DNA from: Streptomyces roseoverticillatus | Lineage (GTDB): Bacteria; Actinomycetota; Actinomycetes; Streptomycetales; Streptomycetaceae | Direction of reading: 5' to 3' | Assembly: GCF_000719265.1 (NCBI RefSeq) | Contig: NZ_JOFL01000016.1 | Location: 310,001-374,000, forward strand | Length of the DNA: 64,000 bases | Shown: positions 7,964 through 16,365 of the stretch, one piece after another | Layout: every line of letters begins with the position of its first letter | Numbering within the stretch: position 1 is the first letter of the stretch | Made by a program: the position numbers and the translations under genes | The notes under the pieces: generated by a model | Seen by the model: the letters and a program-made list of their open reading frames with translations, nothing else | Databases searched by the model: none | Told to the model about the DNA's origin: nothing

Positions 7964-9681
7964 CGACGATGCCCGCCATGCACGCCGCCGTCCACATCCT
8001 CAAGGACGAGGGCGTCGACATCGCCTTCGGCTGCCCCGGCGCCGCCGTCCTCCCGCTCTACGAGGCGCTGCGAGCGGTCGGCGGCATCGAGCACCTGATC
8101 GTCCGTCACGAGGCGGGGGCCGCGCACATGGCCGACGGCTGGGCCCGGACGAACGGCAGGACCGGCGTCGCCATCGCCACCTCGGGCCCGGGCGGCACCA
8201 ACTTCGTCACCGGCCTCTACACCGCGTACGCCGACTCCGTGCCGATGCTGTGCGTCACCGGGCAGGCGGTCTCCACCAAGCTCCACCAGGAGGCGTTCCA
8301 GGCCGTCGGCATCGTGGAGATCGTCCGGCCGGTGACCAAGTGGGCGGTGCAGATCAAGGAAGCGGCGCAGATACCGTGGGCGTTCCGGGAGGCGTTCCGG
8401 ATCGCGCGGTCGGGGCGCCCGGGGCCGGTGCTGATCGACATCCCCGTCGACATCGCGCGCCGCGAGATCCGCTACGACCCGGCCCTGGACGCGCCCCTGC
8501 CGGTGCCCGTCGCCGCCCCGCACCCGCCGCGCGTGGAGGCCGCGCTGGATCTCCTCCTGGCTGCCGAGCGGCCGCTCGTGCTGGCCGGCGGCGGGGTGAT
8601 CCTCTCCGGGGCGGAGGCCGAACTGCGGGAGCTGGTGGAGCTGCTGGAGGTGCCGTTCCAGGTGACGCTCATGGGCAAGGGGGCCGTCGAGGACGACCAC
8701 GAGCTCCACATGGGCACCACCGGAATCCAGACGTCGCAGCGCTACGCCAACGCCTCGTTCCTGGAGTCGGACTTCGTCCTCGCCGTCGGCGCCCGCTTCG
8801 GCGACCGGCACACGGGGGCGGACCTCTCGGTCTACCGGGGGCGGCGGGCCTTCGTGCACGTCGACGTCGAACCGTCGCAGCTGGGCCGGGTCTTCGAGCC
8901 GGACCTGGGCGTCGTCTCCGACGCGAAGCTGTTCCTGGCCGCGCTGCTGGCGGCGGCGAAGGCGCGGGCCGCCGGCCCCCGGCACCGCGCGTGGGCCGCC
9001 CGCTGCCGCGGCCTCAAGAGGTCCCTCACCCGCCGCGACGACTTCGACGACGTCCCCGTCAAGGCGCCCCGCGTCTACCGGGAGATCAACGAGGTCTTCG
9101 GGGCGGACACGTGGTTCGTCACGGCCATCGGCCTCTACCAGATCTGGGGCGGCCAGCACCAGAAGGCCCACAAGCCGCGTCACTACCAGGTCTGCGGGCA
9201 GGCCGGGCCGCTCGGCTGGGAGGTGCCGGCCGCGATCGGCGTCAAGAAGGCGCTGCAGGGCATGGGGCGCGGCGCGGAGGAAGTGGTCGGTGTGGTCGGC
9301 GACTACGGCTTCCAGTTCACGGCCGAGGAGCTCGCGGTCGCCGCGCAGTACGACGTCCCCTTCGTACTGATCATGCTGAACAACGAATACCTGGGGCTGA
9401 TCCGGCAGGCCTCGGCCGGCTACGGCATGAACTATCAGGTGGACATCCACTACGACGAGACGGGAACCGACAACGTCAAGCTCATGGAGGCGTACGGCTG
9501 TTCGGGGCGGCGGGTGACGGAGCCCTCGGACATCCGTACCGCGATCGAGTGGGCGCGCAAGGAGGCCGTGGCGACCTCGCGTCCGGTGCTGGTGGAGGTG
9601 CTGATCGAGCGCGAGGCGGACACCCCGCACGGCCCGGACATCGACGCCGTCCGCGAGACCGAGCCCGTGCCGGAGCGCTAG
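7960..9681 (+). CDS. gcl: glyoxylate carboligase (tartronate-semialdehyde synthase) carrying Glu at position 51
   Basis: A 573-residue thiamin-diphosphate enzyme of the acetohydroxyacid synthase fold. It joins two glyoxylates to tartronate semialdehyde and CO2. Seen: the N-terminal Pyr domain with AFGCPGAAVLPLYEAL, ATSGPGGTNFVTGL, GRPGPVLIDIP, the central FAD-type domain, and the C-terminal VVGDYGFQFTAEELA...NNEYLGLIRQA block that binds ThDP and Mg. E. coli Gcl lacks the canonical catalytic Glu and has Val51 in ARHVEG; here the aligned segment reads VRHEAG and residue 51 is Glu (codon 8110-8112). Context (hyi, glxR, four-base overlap) supports glyoxylate carboligase; an acetolactate-synthase-like activity remains possible. 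Confidence 0.9.
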   Translation: MTTMPAMHAAVHILKDEGVDIAFGCPGAAVLPLYEALRAVGGIEHLIVRHEAGAAHMADGWARTNGRTGVAIATSGPGGTNFVTGLYTAYADSVPMLCVTGQAVSTKLHQEAFQAVGIVEIVRPVTKWAVQIKEAAQIPWAFREAFRIARSGRPGPVLIDIPVDIARREIRYDPALDAPLPVPVAAPHPPRVEAALDLLLAAERPLVLAGGGVILSGAEAELRELVELLEVPFQVTLMGKGAVEDDHELHMGTTGIQTSQRYANASFLESDFVLAVGARFGDRHTGADLSVYRGRRAFVHVDVEPSQLGRVFEPDLGVVSDAKLFLAALLAAAKARAAGPRHRAWAARCRGLKRSLTRRDDFDDVPVKAPRVYREINEVFGADTWFVTAIGLYQIWGGQHQKAHKPRHYQVCGQAGPLGWEVPAAIGVKKALQGMGRGAEEVVGVVGDYGFQFTAEELAVAAQYDVPFVLIMLNNEYLGLIRQASAGYGMNYQVDIHYDETGTDNVKLMEAYGCSGRRVTEPSDIRTAIEWARKEAVATSRPVLVEVLIEREADTPHGPDIDAVRETEPVPER

Positions 9682-9682
9682 C

Positions 9683-9709
9683 GCGCGACGGGCGCGTGCG
9701 CCCTCGCGC
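9683..9709 (+). terminator. hairpin terminator after the glyoxylate operon
   Basis: GCGCGA-C-GGGCGC, a two-base loop, then GCGCCC-TCGCGC: a 12-bp stem with one bulged C, starting two bases after the carboligase stop. No U-tract follows, as is usual in high-GC actinomycetes. Confidence 0.6.
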
Positions 9710-9834
9710 TCGGCGGCGACACGGGAGGCGCGGGGGGCGCGCCCGCCCTCTTCGGCATTCGCTCCCCCGGCGCGCCCGCATCGTGGACGATGGGCCCGTA
9801 CTCATACCTCACGGACCCGTTGCTGGAGCCGAAT

Positions 9835-10542
9835 ATGGCCAAGAGCGTGCCGGTTCACTGCCCGACGTGCCGTCGCGAGCACTCCTTCACCCCGCCCACC
9901 TTCCCCTGCGCGTGCGGCAGGCCGCTCACGCTGCCGGTCCAGGCGGACGCCTCCCCCGAGCCCGTGGGGCACCGCACCTGGCGCGACGCGTGGGTGGCCG
10001 TGCGCTGCCCCTCCTGCGACCGGCAGGACCAGTGGCCGCGGCCGGAGTTCGGCTGCTCGTGCGGCACGGTGATGCGGCTGCCCGTCCGGCCTCCCGAGTC
10101 CGGGTCCGGGTCCGGGGACGGCGGGACCGGCGCCGGGGACCAGCCCGCCCGGGCACTGCGCCCCGCCTTCCGGCCGGCCGCCATCCGCACCGCGGGCGAC
10201 GCGGTGGCGGCCGCCGAGCGCTATCTGACGTGGCTGGGGTACGCGGGCGTGACCCGGCCCGGCGATCCGCAGGAGGAGGGCGTCGACCTGCGTGCGGCCG
10301 GGCTCGTCGCCCGGGTGGACCCGTCCACCGTGCCGACGTCGCTGCGGGACGTGGAGTGCCTGTGGCTGCACGGGCTGGCGGACGGGGCGCGCGGGGCGTT
10401 CTTCTCCCTCGCCGGGTACGCGCGCGAGGCCCGCTCCCGCGCGGACGACCTGCGGGTTCCGCTGTTCGTGATGGACCTCACCGGCACTCCGCAGCCGCTG
10501 AACGCCCCGGCGGACGAGCTCGTCGAGCGGGGGCCCGTGTGA
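9835..10542 (+). CDS. zinc-ribbon protein with a degenerate Mrr-like nuclease domain
   Basis: A 235-residue cytoplasmic protein. The first 85 residues hold Cys pairs CPTC, CACG, CPSC and CSCG, forming two zinc ribbons. A Gly/Ser-rich linker follows. The C-terminal ~120 residues (AAAERYLTWLGYAG to LFVMDLTG) have the layout of Mrr/REase-like PD-(D/E)xK domains: GVDL gives the conserved Asp, and ALF/FS-x-GY matches the late alpha-beta part. The expected Q-x-K strand reads ARVD, so the catalytic Lys is missing and cleavage is doubtful. ATG 9835 has GGAG six bases upstream. A role in nucleic-acid binding is inferred. Confidence 0.75.
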   Translation: MAKSVPVHCPTCRREHSFTPPTFPCACGRPLTLPVQADASPEPVGHRTWRDAWVAVRCPSCDRQDQWPRPEFGCSCGTVMRLPVRPPESGSGSGDGGTGAGDQPARALRPAFRPAAIRTAGDAVAAAERYLTWLGYAGVTRPGDPQEEGVDLRAAGLVARVDPSTVPTSLRDVECLWLHGLADGARGAFFSLAGYAREARSRADDLRVPLFVMDLTGTPQPLNAPADELVERGPV

Positions 10543-10629
10543 GCCGCCCGCACCGCCAAGCTCAATTCTTCCTCTGAACACCGCCCGGACGCTGGCGAGT
10601 TGGGTGCGGACGGGCGGAGACTTCGTACC

Positions 10630-10664
10630 GGGCCCGCGAAGCACATACGGGGGATCGCGGGCCC
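10630..10664. terminator. stem-loop between convergent genes
   Basis: GGGCCCGCGA (10630-10639) pairs perfectly with TCGCGGGCCC (10655-10664) across a 15-base loop, between the zinc-ribbon gene and the convergent acyl-CoA synthetase gene. Probably a bidirectional terminator. Confidence 0.6.
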
Positions 10665-10690
10665 CTCCATTCTTCGCCGACGCGGAGGGC

Positions 10691-10770
10691 CTCCCGCCGT
10701 TGCGGACGGCTTCCCGCCGTTGCGGACGGCCTTCCGCCATTGCGGACGGCTTCCCGCCGTTGGGGACGAC
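10691..10770. repeat. four tandem 20-bp repeats
   Basis: Consecutive units at 10691, 10711, 10731 and 10751 have the consensus TTCCCGCCGTTGCGGACGGC, with one to four changes each. The CCGCCGTTGCGG part is related to the core of the 62-bp intergenic repeat. The array ends eight bases before the stop of the convergent acyl-CoA synthetase gene. Confidence 0.8.
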
Positions 10771-10777
10771 CGCCCCC

Positions 10778-12406
10778 TCAGGACTCCGCAGCCGCCAGGC
10801 CCTCCGAAGCGCGCTCGCGCAGCTCCACCTTCCGCACCTTGCCGCTGACGGTCATGGGGAAGGCGTCGAGGATCCGCAGGTAGCGCGGGATCTTGTAGTG
10901 CGCGAGGCGGCCGCGGCAGAAGCGGGCGAGCTCGTCGAGGCCGAGCGGCCTGGCGGGGTCGCGGAGGATCACGCAGGCCATGATCTCCTCGCCGTACTTC
11001 TCGTCGGGCACCCCGACGACCTGCACGTCGGAGATCTTGGGGTGGGTGTAGAGGAACTCCTCGATCTCCCGCGGGTAGACGTTCTCCCCACCCCTGATGA
11101 TCATGTCCTTGATGCGGCCGACGATGCGGACGTAGCCGTCCTCGTCCATCACCGCGAGGTCACCGGTGTGCATCCAGCGCTCGCCGTCGACCGCTTCGGC
11201 GGTGCGCTCCGGCTCGTCCCAGTAGCCGAGCATCACCGAATAGCCGCGCGTGCACAGCTCGCCGGGCTCGCCGCGGCCGACGGTCTCCCCCGTCCCGGAG
11301 TCGACGACCTTCACCTCGATGTGCGGCAGCACCCTGCCGACGGTGCCGGTGCGGCGGGCGATGTCGTCGTCGCGCCGGGTCTGGGTGGAGACCGGCGACG
11401 TCTCGGTCATCCCGTAGCAGATGGAGACCTCGGACATGTGCATCTCGCCCATGACCCGCTTCATCACCTCCGTCGGGCACGGCGAGCCCGCCATGATGCC
11501 CGTCCGCAGCGAGGAGAGGTCGTACGTGGCGAAGTCCGGCAGGTCCAGCTCGGCGATGAACATGGTGGGCACGCCGTAGAGGGAGGTGCAGCGCTCGCGC
11601 TCGACGGCGTGCAGCGTGGCGGTGGGGTCGAAGGCCGGTGCCGGGATGACGGCGCAGGCGCCGTGGCTGGTGACGGCGAGGTTGCCCATGACCATGCCGA
11701 AGCAGTGGTAGAAGGGCACGGGCAGGCAGACCCGGTCGGCCTCGGTGTAGCCCAGCGTCTCCCCCACGAAGTAGCCGTTGTTGAGGATGTTGTGGTGGGA
11801 GAGGGTGGCGCCCTTGGCGAAGCCCGTGGTCCCCGACGTGTACTGGATGTTGACCGGGTCGTGGCAGCTCAGCTGCGCCTCGCGGTCGGCGAGCCGCTCG
11901 CGGGGCACGTCCTCGCCGTCCCCGATGAGGGCGGTCCAGGTGGGGTCGTCGATGTGGACGACGTCGCGGAGCGCCGGGCAATCGGCGCGGACCTGTTCGA
12001 CCATGCCCCGGTAGTCGCTGCTCTTGTGCGCGACGGAGGCGACGAGCAGGCCGACGCCGGCCTGGCGCAGCACGTAGCGGAGTTCGTGGACGCGGTAGGC
12101 CGGGTTGATGTTGACCATGATCGCGCCGACGCGGGCGGTGGCGTACTGGACCATGACCCACTCGGGGCAGTTGACCGCCCAGATGCCCACCCTGTCGCCC
12201 TTGGCCACCCCCTTGGCCAGCAGGCCGAGCGCGATCTCCTCGACGGCCCGGCCGAACTCGGCGTAGGTCCAGCGGCGGCCGCTGGGGACGTCGACGAGGG
12301 CGTCGCGGTCGCCGAAGCGCTCCACGGTGAACGCGAGATCGGCGCCGATGGTGTCGTCGATCAGCGGGACGGAGGTGCTTCCGGCCTCGTACGAGGGTGT
12401 GGTCAC
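10778..12406 (-). CDS. long/medium-chain acyl-CoA synthetase (AMP-binding)
   Basis: A 542-residue ANL-superfamily ligase, activating a fatty or other carboxylic acid with ATP and joining it to CoA. Seen: the P-loop-like A3 motif [12 protein letters not shown]5 YGMTETSP, A7 [15 protein letters not shown]8 [16 protein letters not shown] and A10 MTVSGKVRK with the catalytic Lys. Length and motifs fit FadD-like synthetases. The GTG start overlaps the stop of the second synthetase gene (GTGA), so both are translated from one message. The acid substrate cannot be told from sequence. Confidence 0.92.
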   Translation of the reverse strand: MTTPSYEAGSTSVPLIDDTIGADLAFTVERFGDRDALVDVPSGRRWTYAEFGRAVEEIALGLLAKGVAKGDRVGIWAVNCPEWVMVQYATARVGAIMVNINPAYRVHELRYVLRQAGVGLLVASVAHKSSDYRGMVEQVRADCPALRDVVHIDDPTWTALIGDGEDVPRERLADREAQLSCHDPVNIQYTSGTTGFAKGATLSHHNILNNGYFVGETLGYTEADRVCLPVPFYHCFGMVMGNLAVTSHGACAVIPAPAFDPTATLHAVERERCTSLYGVPTMFIAELDLPDFATYDLSSLRTGIMAGSPCPTEVMKRVMGEMHMSEVSICYGMTETSPVSTQTRRDDDIARRTGTVGRVLPHIEVKVVDSGTGETVGRGEPGELCTRGYSVMLGYWDEPERTAEAVDGERWMHTGDLAVMDEDGYVRIVGRIKDMIIRGGENVYPREIEEFLYTHPKISDVQVVGVPDEKYGEEIMACVILRDPARPLGLDELARFCRGRLAHYKIPRYLRILDAFPMTVSGKVRKVELRERASEGLAAAES

Positions 12407-14121
12407 CGGTGGTCTTCCTCTCGGTACTCGTCTCCGCCGCCCGACAGCTCGCCGCGCGCGGTGCGTTCGCGCAGCTCGATGCGGCGGATCTTGCCGGACA
12501 CGGTCTTGGGCAGCTCGGCGAACTCCAGGCGCCGGATGCGTTTGAAGGGCGCGAGGGCGGCCCGCGAGTGGGCGAAGAGGGCCTTCGCGGTGCCGGGGCC
12601 GGGCTCCCAGCCCTCGGCGAGGACGACGTACGCCTTGGGCACGGAGAGCCGCAGCGGGTCGGGGGCGGGGACGACGGCCGCCTCGGCCACGGCCTCGTGT
12701 TCGAGCAGGGCGCTCTCCAGCTCGAACGGGCTCACCTTGTAGTCGCTGGATTTGAAGACGTCGTCACTTCTGCCCACATAAGTGAGGTATCCGTCGGCGT
12801 CGCGGGAGGCGATGTCGCCGGTGCGGTAGTAGCCGCCGGCCATGGCCTCCGCCGTGCGCTCGGGGTCGCCCGCGTAGCCCGTCATCACGCCGACGGGACG
12901 GTCTGCGAGGTCGAGGGCGATCTCTCCCTCGTCGGCCGGCTCGCCCGTGACGGGGTCGAGGAGGACGACGGTGTAGCCGGGGCCGGGGCGGCCCATGGAG
13001 CCGGTCTTCACGGGCTGGCCGGGCGGGTTGGCGATCTGCACGGTGGTCTCGGTCTGCCCGAAGCCGTCGCGGATCGTCACGCCCCACGCCCGCCGGACGC
13101 TCTCGATGACCTCGGGGTTGAGCGGCTCGCCCGCGGCGACGGCCTCGCGGGGCGGGGTGCGCAGCGCGCGCAGGTCGGCCTGGATGAGCATGCGCCACAC
13201 GGTGGGCGGCGCGCAGAAGCTCGTCACGCCCGCCCGGTCCATCCCGGCCATGAGGCGGGTGGCGTCGAAGCGGGTGTAGTTGTGCACGAAGACGGTGGCC
13301 TCGGCGTTCCAGGGGGCGAAGAGGCTGGACCAGGCGTGCTTGGCCCAGCCGGGCGAGGAGATGTTGAGGTGGACGTCGCCCGGCCGGAGCCCGATCCAGT
13401 ACATGGTCGTCAAATGGCCGACGGGGTACGAGGTGTGGGTGTGCTCGACGAGCTTGGGCCGGGCGGTGGTGCCGGAGGTGAAGTAGAGCAGCAGGGGGTC
13501 GTCGGCGCGGGTGGGGCCGTCGGGGGTGAAGGTGTCGCCGGCGTGGGCGGAGTCGGCGTAGTGGTACCAGCCGTCGGTGCGCTCCCCCACCGCGATCCGC
13601 GTGTAGTCGCCCGGCACACTGCCGAACTTGCCGGTGTCCTCGGCCCGTACGACAACGTGGGCGGCCCGGCCGCGCTCCACGCGGTCGGCCAGGTCGGCCG
13701 TGCCGAGCAGCGGGGTGGCCGGGATGACCACGGCGCGCAGCTTCATCGCGGCGAGGGCGGTCTCCCACAGCTCGGCCTGGTTGCCGAGCATGACGATGAC
13801 GCGGTCCCCGGCGTGGACGCCCCGCTCGCGCAGCCAGTTGGCGACCTGGTTCGAGCGGCGGCGCAGGGCGTCGAAGGAGTACGCGGCCTCGGTGCCGTCC
13901 TCCTCGGCGATCCGCAGGGCGGTGCGGTCATTGCCCTCCGCGATGGTGTCGAACCAGTCCAGCGCCCAGTTGAACTCCGCCGGGCGCGGCCAGACGAAGC
14001 CCTCACGGGCCGCCTGCCAGTCCTCGCGGTGCGCGAGGAGGAAGTCCCGGGCCGCGCGGAATGCGGCGGCGGGGGCGGGCGTTGCACCTGTGCCTTCGGC
14101 GGCTCGCGGCTTCGATGACAT
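12403..14121 (-). CDS. medium-chain acyl-CoA synthetase (AMP-binding)
   Basis: A 572-residue ANL-superfamily ligase of the acetyl/medium-chain (ACSM-like) branch. The N-terminal FNWALDWFD stretch is typical of that branch. Further motifs: [17 protein letters not shown] (A3), GFGQTET (A5), [35 protein letters not shown] (A7-A8; positions about 455-485) and KTVSGKIRR (A10). ATG 14121 has GGAGGA seven to eight bases upstream; longer in-frame readings lack a site. First gene of a two-gene operon, divergent from a GAF-LuxR regulator gene. Pairing with a second synthetase suggests use of branched or aromatic acids, which is inference. Confidence 0.9.
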   Translation of the reverse strand: MSSKPRAAEGTGATPAPAAAFRAARDFLLAHREDWQAAREGFVWPRPAEFNWALDWFDTIAEGNDRTALRIAEEDGTEAAYSFDALRRRSNQVANWLRERGVHAGDRVIVMLGNQAELWETALAAMKLRAVVIPATPLLGTADLADRVERGRAAHVVVRAEDTGKFGSVPGDYTRIAVGERTDGWYHYADSAHAGDTFTPDGPTRADDPLLLYFTSGTTARPKLVEHTHTSYPVGHLTTMYWIGLRPGDVHLNISSPGWAKHAWSSLFAPWNAEATVFVHNYTRFDATRLMAGMDRAGVTSFCAPPTVWRMLIQADLRALRTPPREAVAAGEPLNPEVIESVRRAWGVTIRDGFGQTETTVQIANPPGQPVKTGSMGRPGPGYTVVLLDPVTGEPADEGEIALDLADRPVGVMTGYAGDPERTAEAMAGGYYRTGDIASRDADGYLTYVGRSDDVFKSSDYKVSPFELESALLEHEAVAEAAVVPAPDPLRLSVPKAYVVLAEGWEPGPGTAKALFAHSRAALAPFKRIRRLEFAELPKTVSGKIRRIELRERTARGELSGGGDEYREEDHR

Positions 14122-14195
14122 CACTTGTCCTCCAGATTGCGGGGCACGTCGCCGGCCCGCATGGTTAGCATCGTGCGACGGTGATCTGAGTCTCA

Positions 14196-14215
14196 CCACC
14201 CCCGAACGGGGGTGG
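14196..14215. promoter_or_regulatory. 9-2-9 palindrome in the divergent promoter region
   Basis: CCACCCCCG-AA-CGGGGGTGG is a perfect palindrome midway between the acyl-CoA synthetase operon and the LuxR-type regulator. Placement and symmetry suit the binding site of that regulator; it could also form an RNA hairpin. Confidence 0.5.
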
Positions 14216-14270
14216 CCGCATTTCAGGGATACGGAGATTCCACCTCCGGATCCGGAACGGGGAGGCAGCG

Positions 14271-15113
14271 ATGGGAGACCCGGACGGAACGGCCGAGGTA
14301 CGGGCGGCTCTGATGCGGATGCGCAGGGGGGCCGGACTGCCGGTCGCCTTCGGCGGCCTGCTCACGGGCGCCCGGCAGTTCCGAATATCGGACATGACGG
14401 GAACGACGACGCCGGTCCTGCGCGGGCTGGCCATCCGCACGGGCAGCGGGCTGGGCGGCAAGGCGGCCGCCCTGACCAGGCCGCTGTCCGTGACCGACTA
14501 CCAGTCCTCGCACGTCATCACGCACGAGTACGACGCGGCGGTGGCGGCCGAGGGCCTGCGCTCCGTGCTCGCGGTGCCCGTCGTCGTACGGGGCCGGGTG
14601 CGCGGCGTGCTCTACGGCGCCCTGCGGCGCCCGCTCACCCTCGGGGACCGCTCCCTGACCGCCGCCGTCGACGCGGCGCGCGAGCTCGAACAGGCCCTCG
14701 CCGTCCAGGACGAGGTCCAGCGGCTGCTGTCGGTGGCCCATCAGCCGACCACCGCCGACCCGGCGATGTGGGAGGAGGTCCGCGAGGCGCACTTCGAACT
14801 GCGCGCCCTGGCACAGCGTGTCACCGACCCCTTGCTCCGGCAGGATCTCCTCGCGGCGTGCGGGCGCCTCGCCGCCGCGTCCTCCGCGGACCCCGCGGGC
14901 CGGCGCGCGGGCCCGGACGTCGGCCTGTCCCCGCGCGAGGTGGACGTCCTCGCGTGCGTGGCCTCCGGCGCGACGAACGCCACCGCGGCGGAACGGCTGG
15001 GCCTGCGCCCGGAAACCGTCAAGAGCTACCTCCGGTCGAGCATGCGGAAACTGGGCGTGCACACGCGCCTGGAGGCCGTGGTCGCGGCGCGGCGGGCGGG
15101 GCTGCTGCCGTGA
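14271..15113 (+). CDS. GAF-domain LuxR-type transcriptional regulator
   Basis: A 280-residue regulator. Residues about 20-140 form a GAF-like sensor domain (SVLAVPVVVRGRVRGVLYGA is its late core). The C-terminal ~65 residues are a LuxR/NarL-type helix-turn-helix, with LSPREVDVLACVASGATN and LGLRPETVKSYLRSSMRKLGVHTR. ATG 14271 is preceded by GGGGAGG at six bases. Divergent from the two acyl-CoA synthetase genes with a palindrome between, so it likely controls them, perhaps sensing their substrate. Confidence 0.88.
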   Translation: MGDPDGTAEVRAALMRMRRGAGLPVAFGGLLTGARQFRISDMTGTTTPVLRGLAIRTGSGLGGKAAALTRPLSVTDYQSSHVITHEYDAAVAAEGLRSVLAVPVVVRGRVRGVLYGALRRPLTLGDRSLTAAVDAARELEQALAVQDEVQRLLSVAHQPTTADPAMWEEVREAHFELRALAQRVTDPLLRQDLLAACGRLAAASSADPAGRRAGPDVGLSPREVDVLACVASGATNATAAERLGLRPETVKSYLRSSMRKLGVHTRLEAVVAARRAGLLP

Positions 15114-15310
15114 GGGCGGGGCCGGCGCGGTGACCACCGCGGGCCGTTCACGGGCCCGTCAACGAGGCGTCAAAGGAGTGGCACTGAGGGTCAACAGGCT
15201 GTCAAGGAGGAGCTCGGCGGGGTTCGGTGCGGGCATAGCGTGAACGGCGGCGCCACGGCGCCGTCAGCGACGCTCCCATCCGACACCTCCCGAGCTTCCT
15301 GAGGACCGTC

Positions 15311-15712
15311 ATGCACCTGAGCCGTACCCCCGCCGAAGCCGCCGCAGTCGCAGCCGTCACAGCCGCCGACGGCCCCCAGGCCGGCGACGGGGAACCCTCC
15401 GAACCAGTCCATCCCGCCGGGCGCGCCGAGGCCCTGCCGCTGTACGTCCCCGTGCGGCCCTGCGCCTGCGGCTTCGCCCTGCGGGTCTTCCGCTCGCCGC
15501 TCGGCGAGCGGACCGCCGTCGCCTTCACCACGGAGCGGCGGCTTTTCGACGTTCTGGGCCCCGGCCAGCCCTCCATCCGCCTGGCCCTCCCCGCGGTACG
15601 GGCCCTGGCCGCGCCCCTAGGCGTCGACCTCGTCTCCGTAGACCCCCGACTGACGGCTCCAGCGGTCCACCCCGACCGCGCGGACCCACCGCTGACGGCC
15701 TTGGCGGGCTGA
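15311..15712 (+). CDS. SAV_915 family protein
   Basis: A 133-residue protein matching the actinomycete SAV_915 family. The conserved block runs from LPLYVPVRPCACGFALRVF through VAFTTERRLFDVLG to VRALAAPLGVDLVSVDP. The first ~40 residues are a low-complexity Ala/Gly/Pro stretch. No signal peptide, membrane helix or catalytic motif is evident; such proteins are often encoded near regulatory genes, but their function is unknown. The ATG at 15311 has a GAGGA sequence upstream. Confidence 0.75.
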   Translation: MHLSRTPAEAAAVAAVTAADGPQAGDGEPSEPVHPAGRAEALPLYVPVRPCACGFALRVFRSPLGERTAVAFTTERRLFDVLGPGQPSIRLALPAVRALAAPLGVDLVSVDPRLTAPAVHPDRADPPLTALAG

Positions 15713-15728
15713 GAGGGCTGCCTTCCGG

Positions 15729-16345
15729 GGTGGCGGGGTGCGGGGGCGGCCGGGGCGGCCGGACGGATCGGGTGCGGCGGCGGCCGGGGCGGCTGGGTGC
15801 GGCGGCGGCCGGGCGGACCGGGTGCCGCGACGGACGGGCCGACCGGGTGCCGCGACGGACCGGCCGGCTTCGGCACCGCCGGGCCGCACCGCTCCGGCTG
15901 GTCGCCGTCGCGGCGGAGGGTTCTTGCCCGGCGGCGAGAACCACCGGCCCTGGCCACCCGGCCTCCGGCTTCCTCGCCACAGGCAGGATGAACCGCCGCA
16001 ACGGCGAAGGAACACTCGCCCGAGCCGCCCCGCTCACCTGCCTCCGGCAGAAGAATCCGCCGCAACGGCGACCAGCCACGACAACGCAACCCGGCGGGGC
16101 CGGAAGCAGCCCCAGCCCCCGGCACCGCCGACCCCGGCACCGGCCCCCTTGCCGCAGGCAGGAAGAGCCCGCCGCAACAGCGAACTACCCCGCGGCGCAG
16201 CCGGCGGTGCCGCAACCAACCCGGGCCCGGCATCGCCGGCAAGCCCCCTTGCCGCAGGCAAGAAGAGCAGCCCGCCGCAACGGCAAACAACCCCCGTGGC
16301 GCGGCCCGGCGGTGCCGAGACCCGGCGCAGCCACCCCGTACCGCA
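15729..16345. repeat. 650-bp intergenic repeat cluster upstream of lysA
   Basis: No gene is seen here; the open frames are products of GC-rich repeats. From the left, a ~26-bp and then a ~25-bp sequence are each duplicated (about 15768-15866). A forward 62-bp unit lies at 15871-15932, identical in layout to those at 6.8 kb. A core-only copy is at 15993-16007. Three reverse units end at 16102, 16212 and 16317 (spacing 110 and 105 bp), two beginning with TTGCCGCAGGCA. The last ends about 50 bases before the lysA start, so the lysA transcript may carry folded leader RNA. Confidence 0.75.
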
Positions 16346-16365
16346 ATCCCTCCGAAGGAGACCCC

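Noticed and set aside
12397..14118. Long plus-strand open frame across the acyl-CoA synthetase gene
   Set aside because: It is a mirror of the real minus-strand gene: no domain is recognisable and the residue mix (Gly, Val, Asp, His, Arg) is typical of an antisense frame in high-GC DNA.
15730..16360. Open frames through the repeat cluster that would extend lysA by about 210 codons
   Set aside because: The sequence consists of inverted and tandem repeats, no family matches, and lysA has its own good ribosome binding site at 16355.
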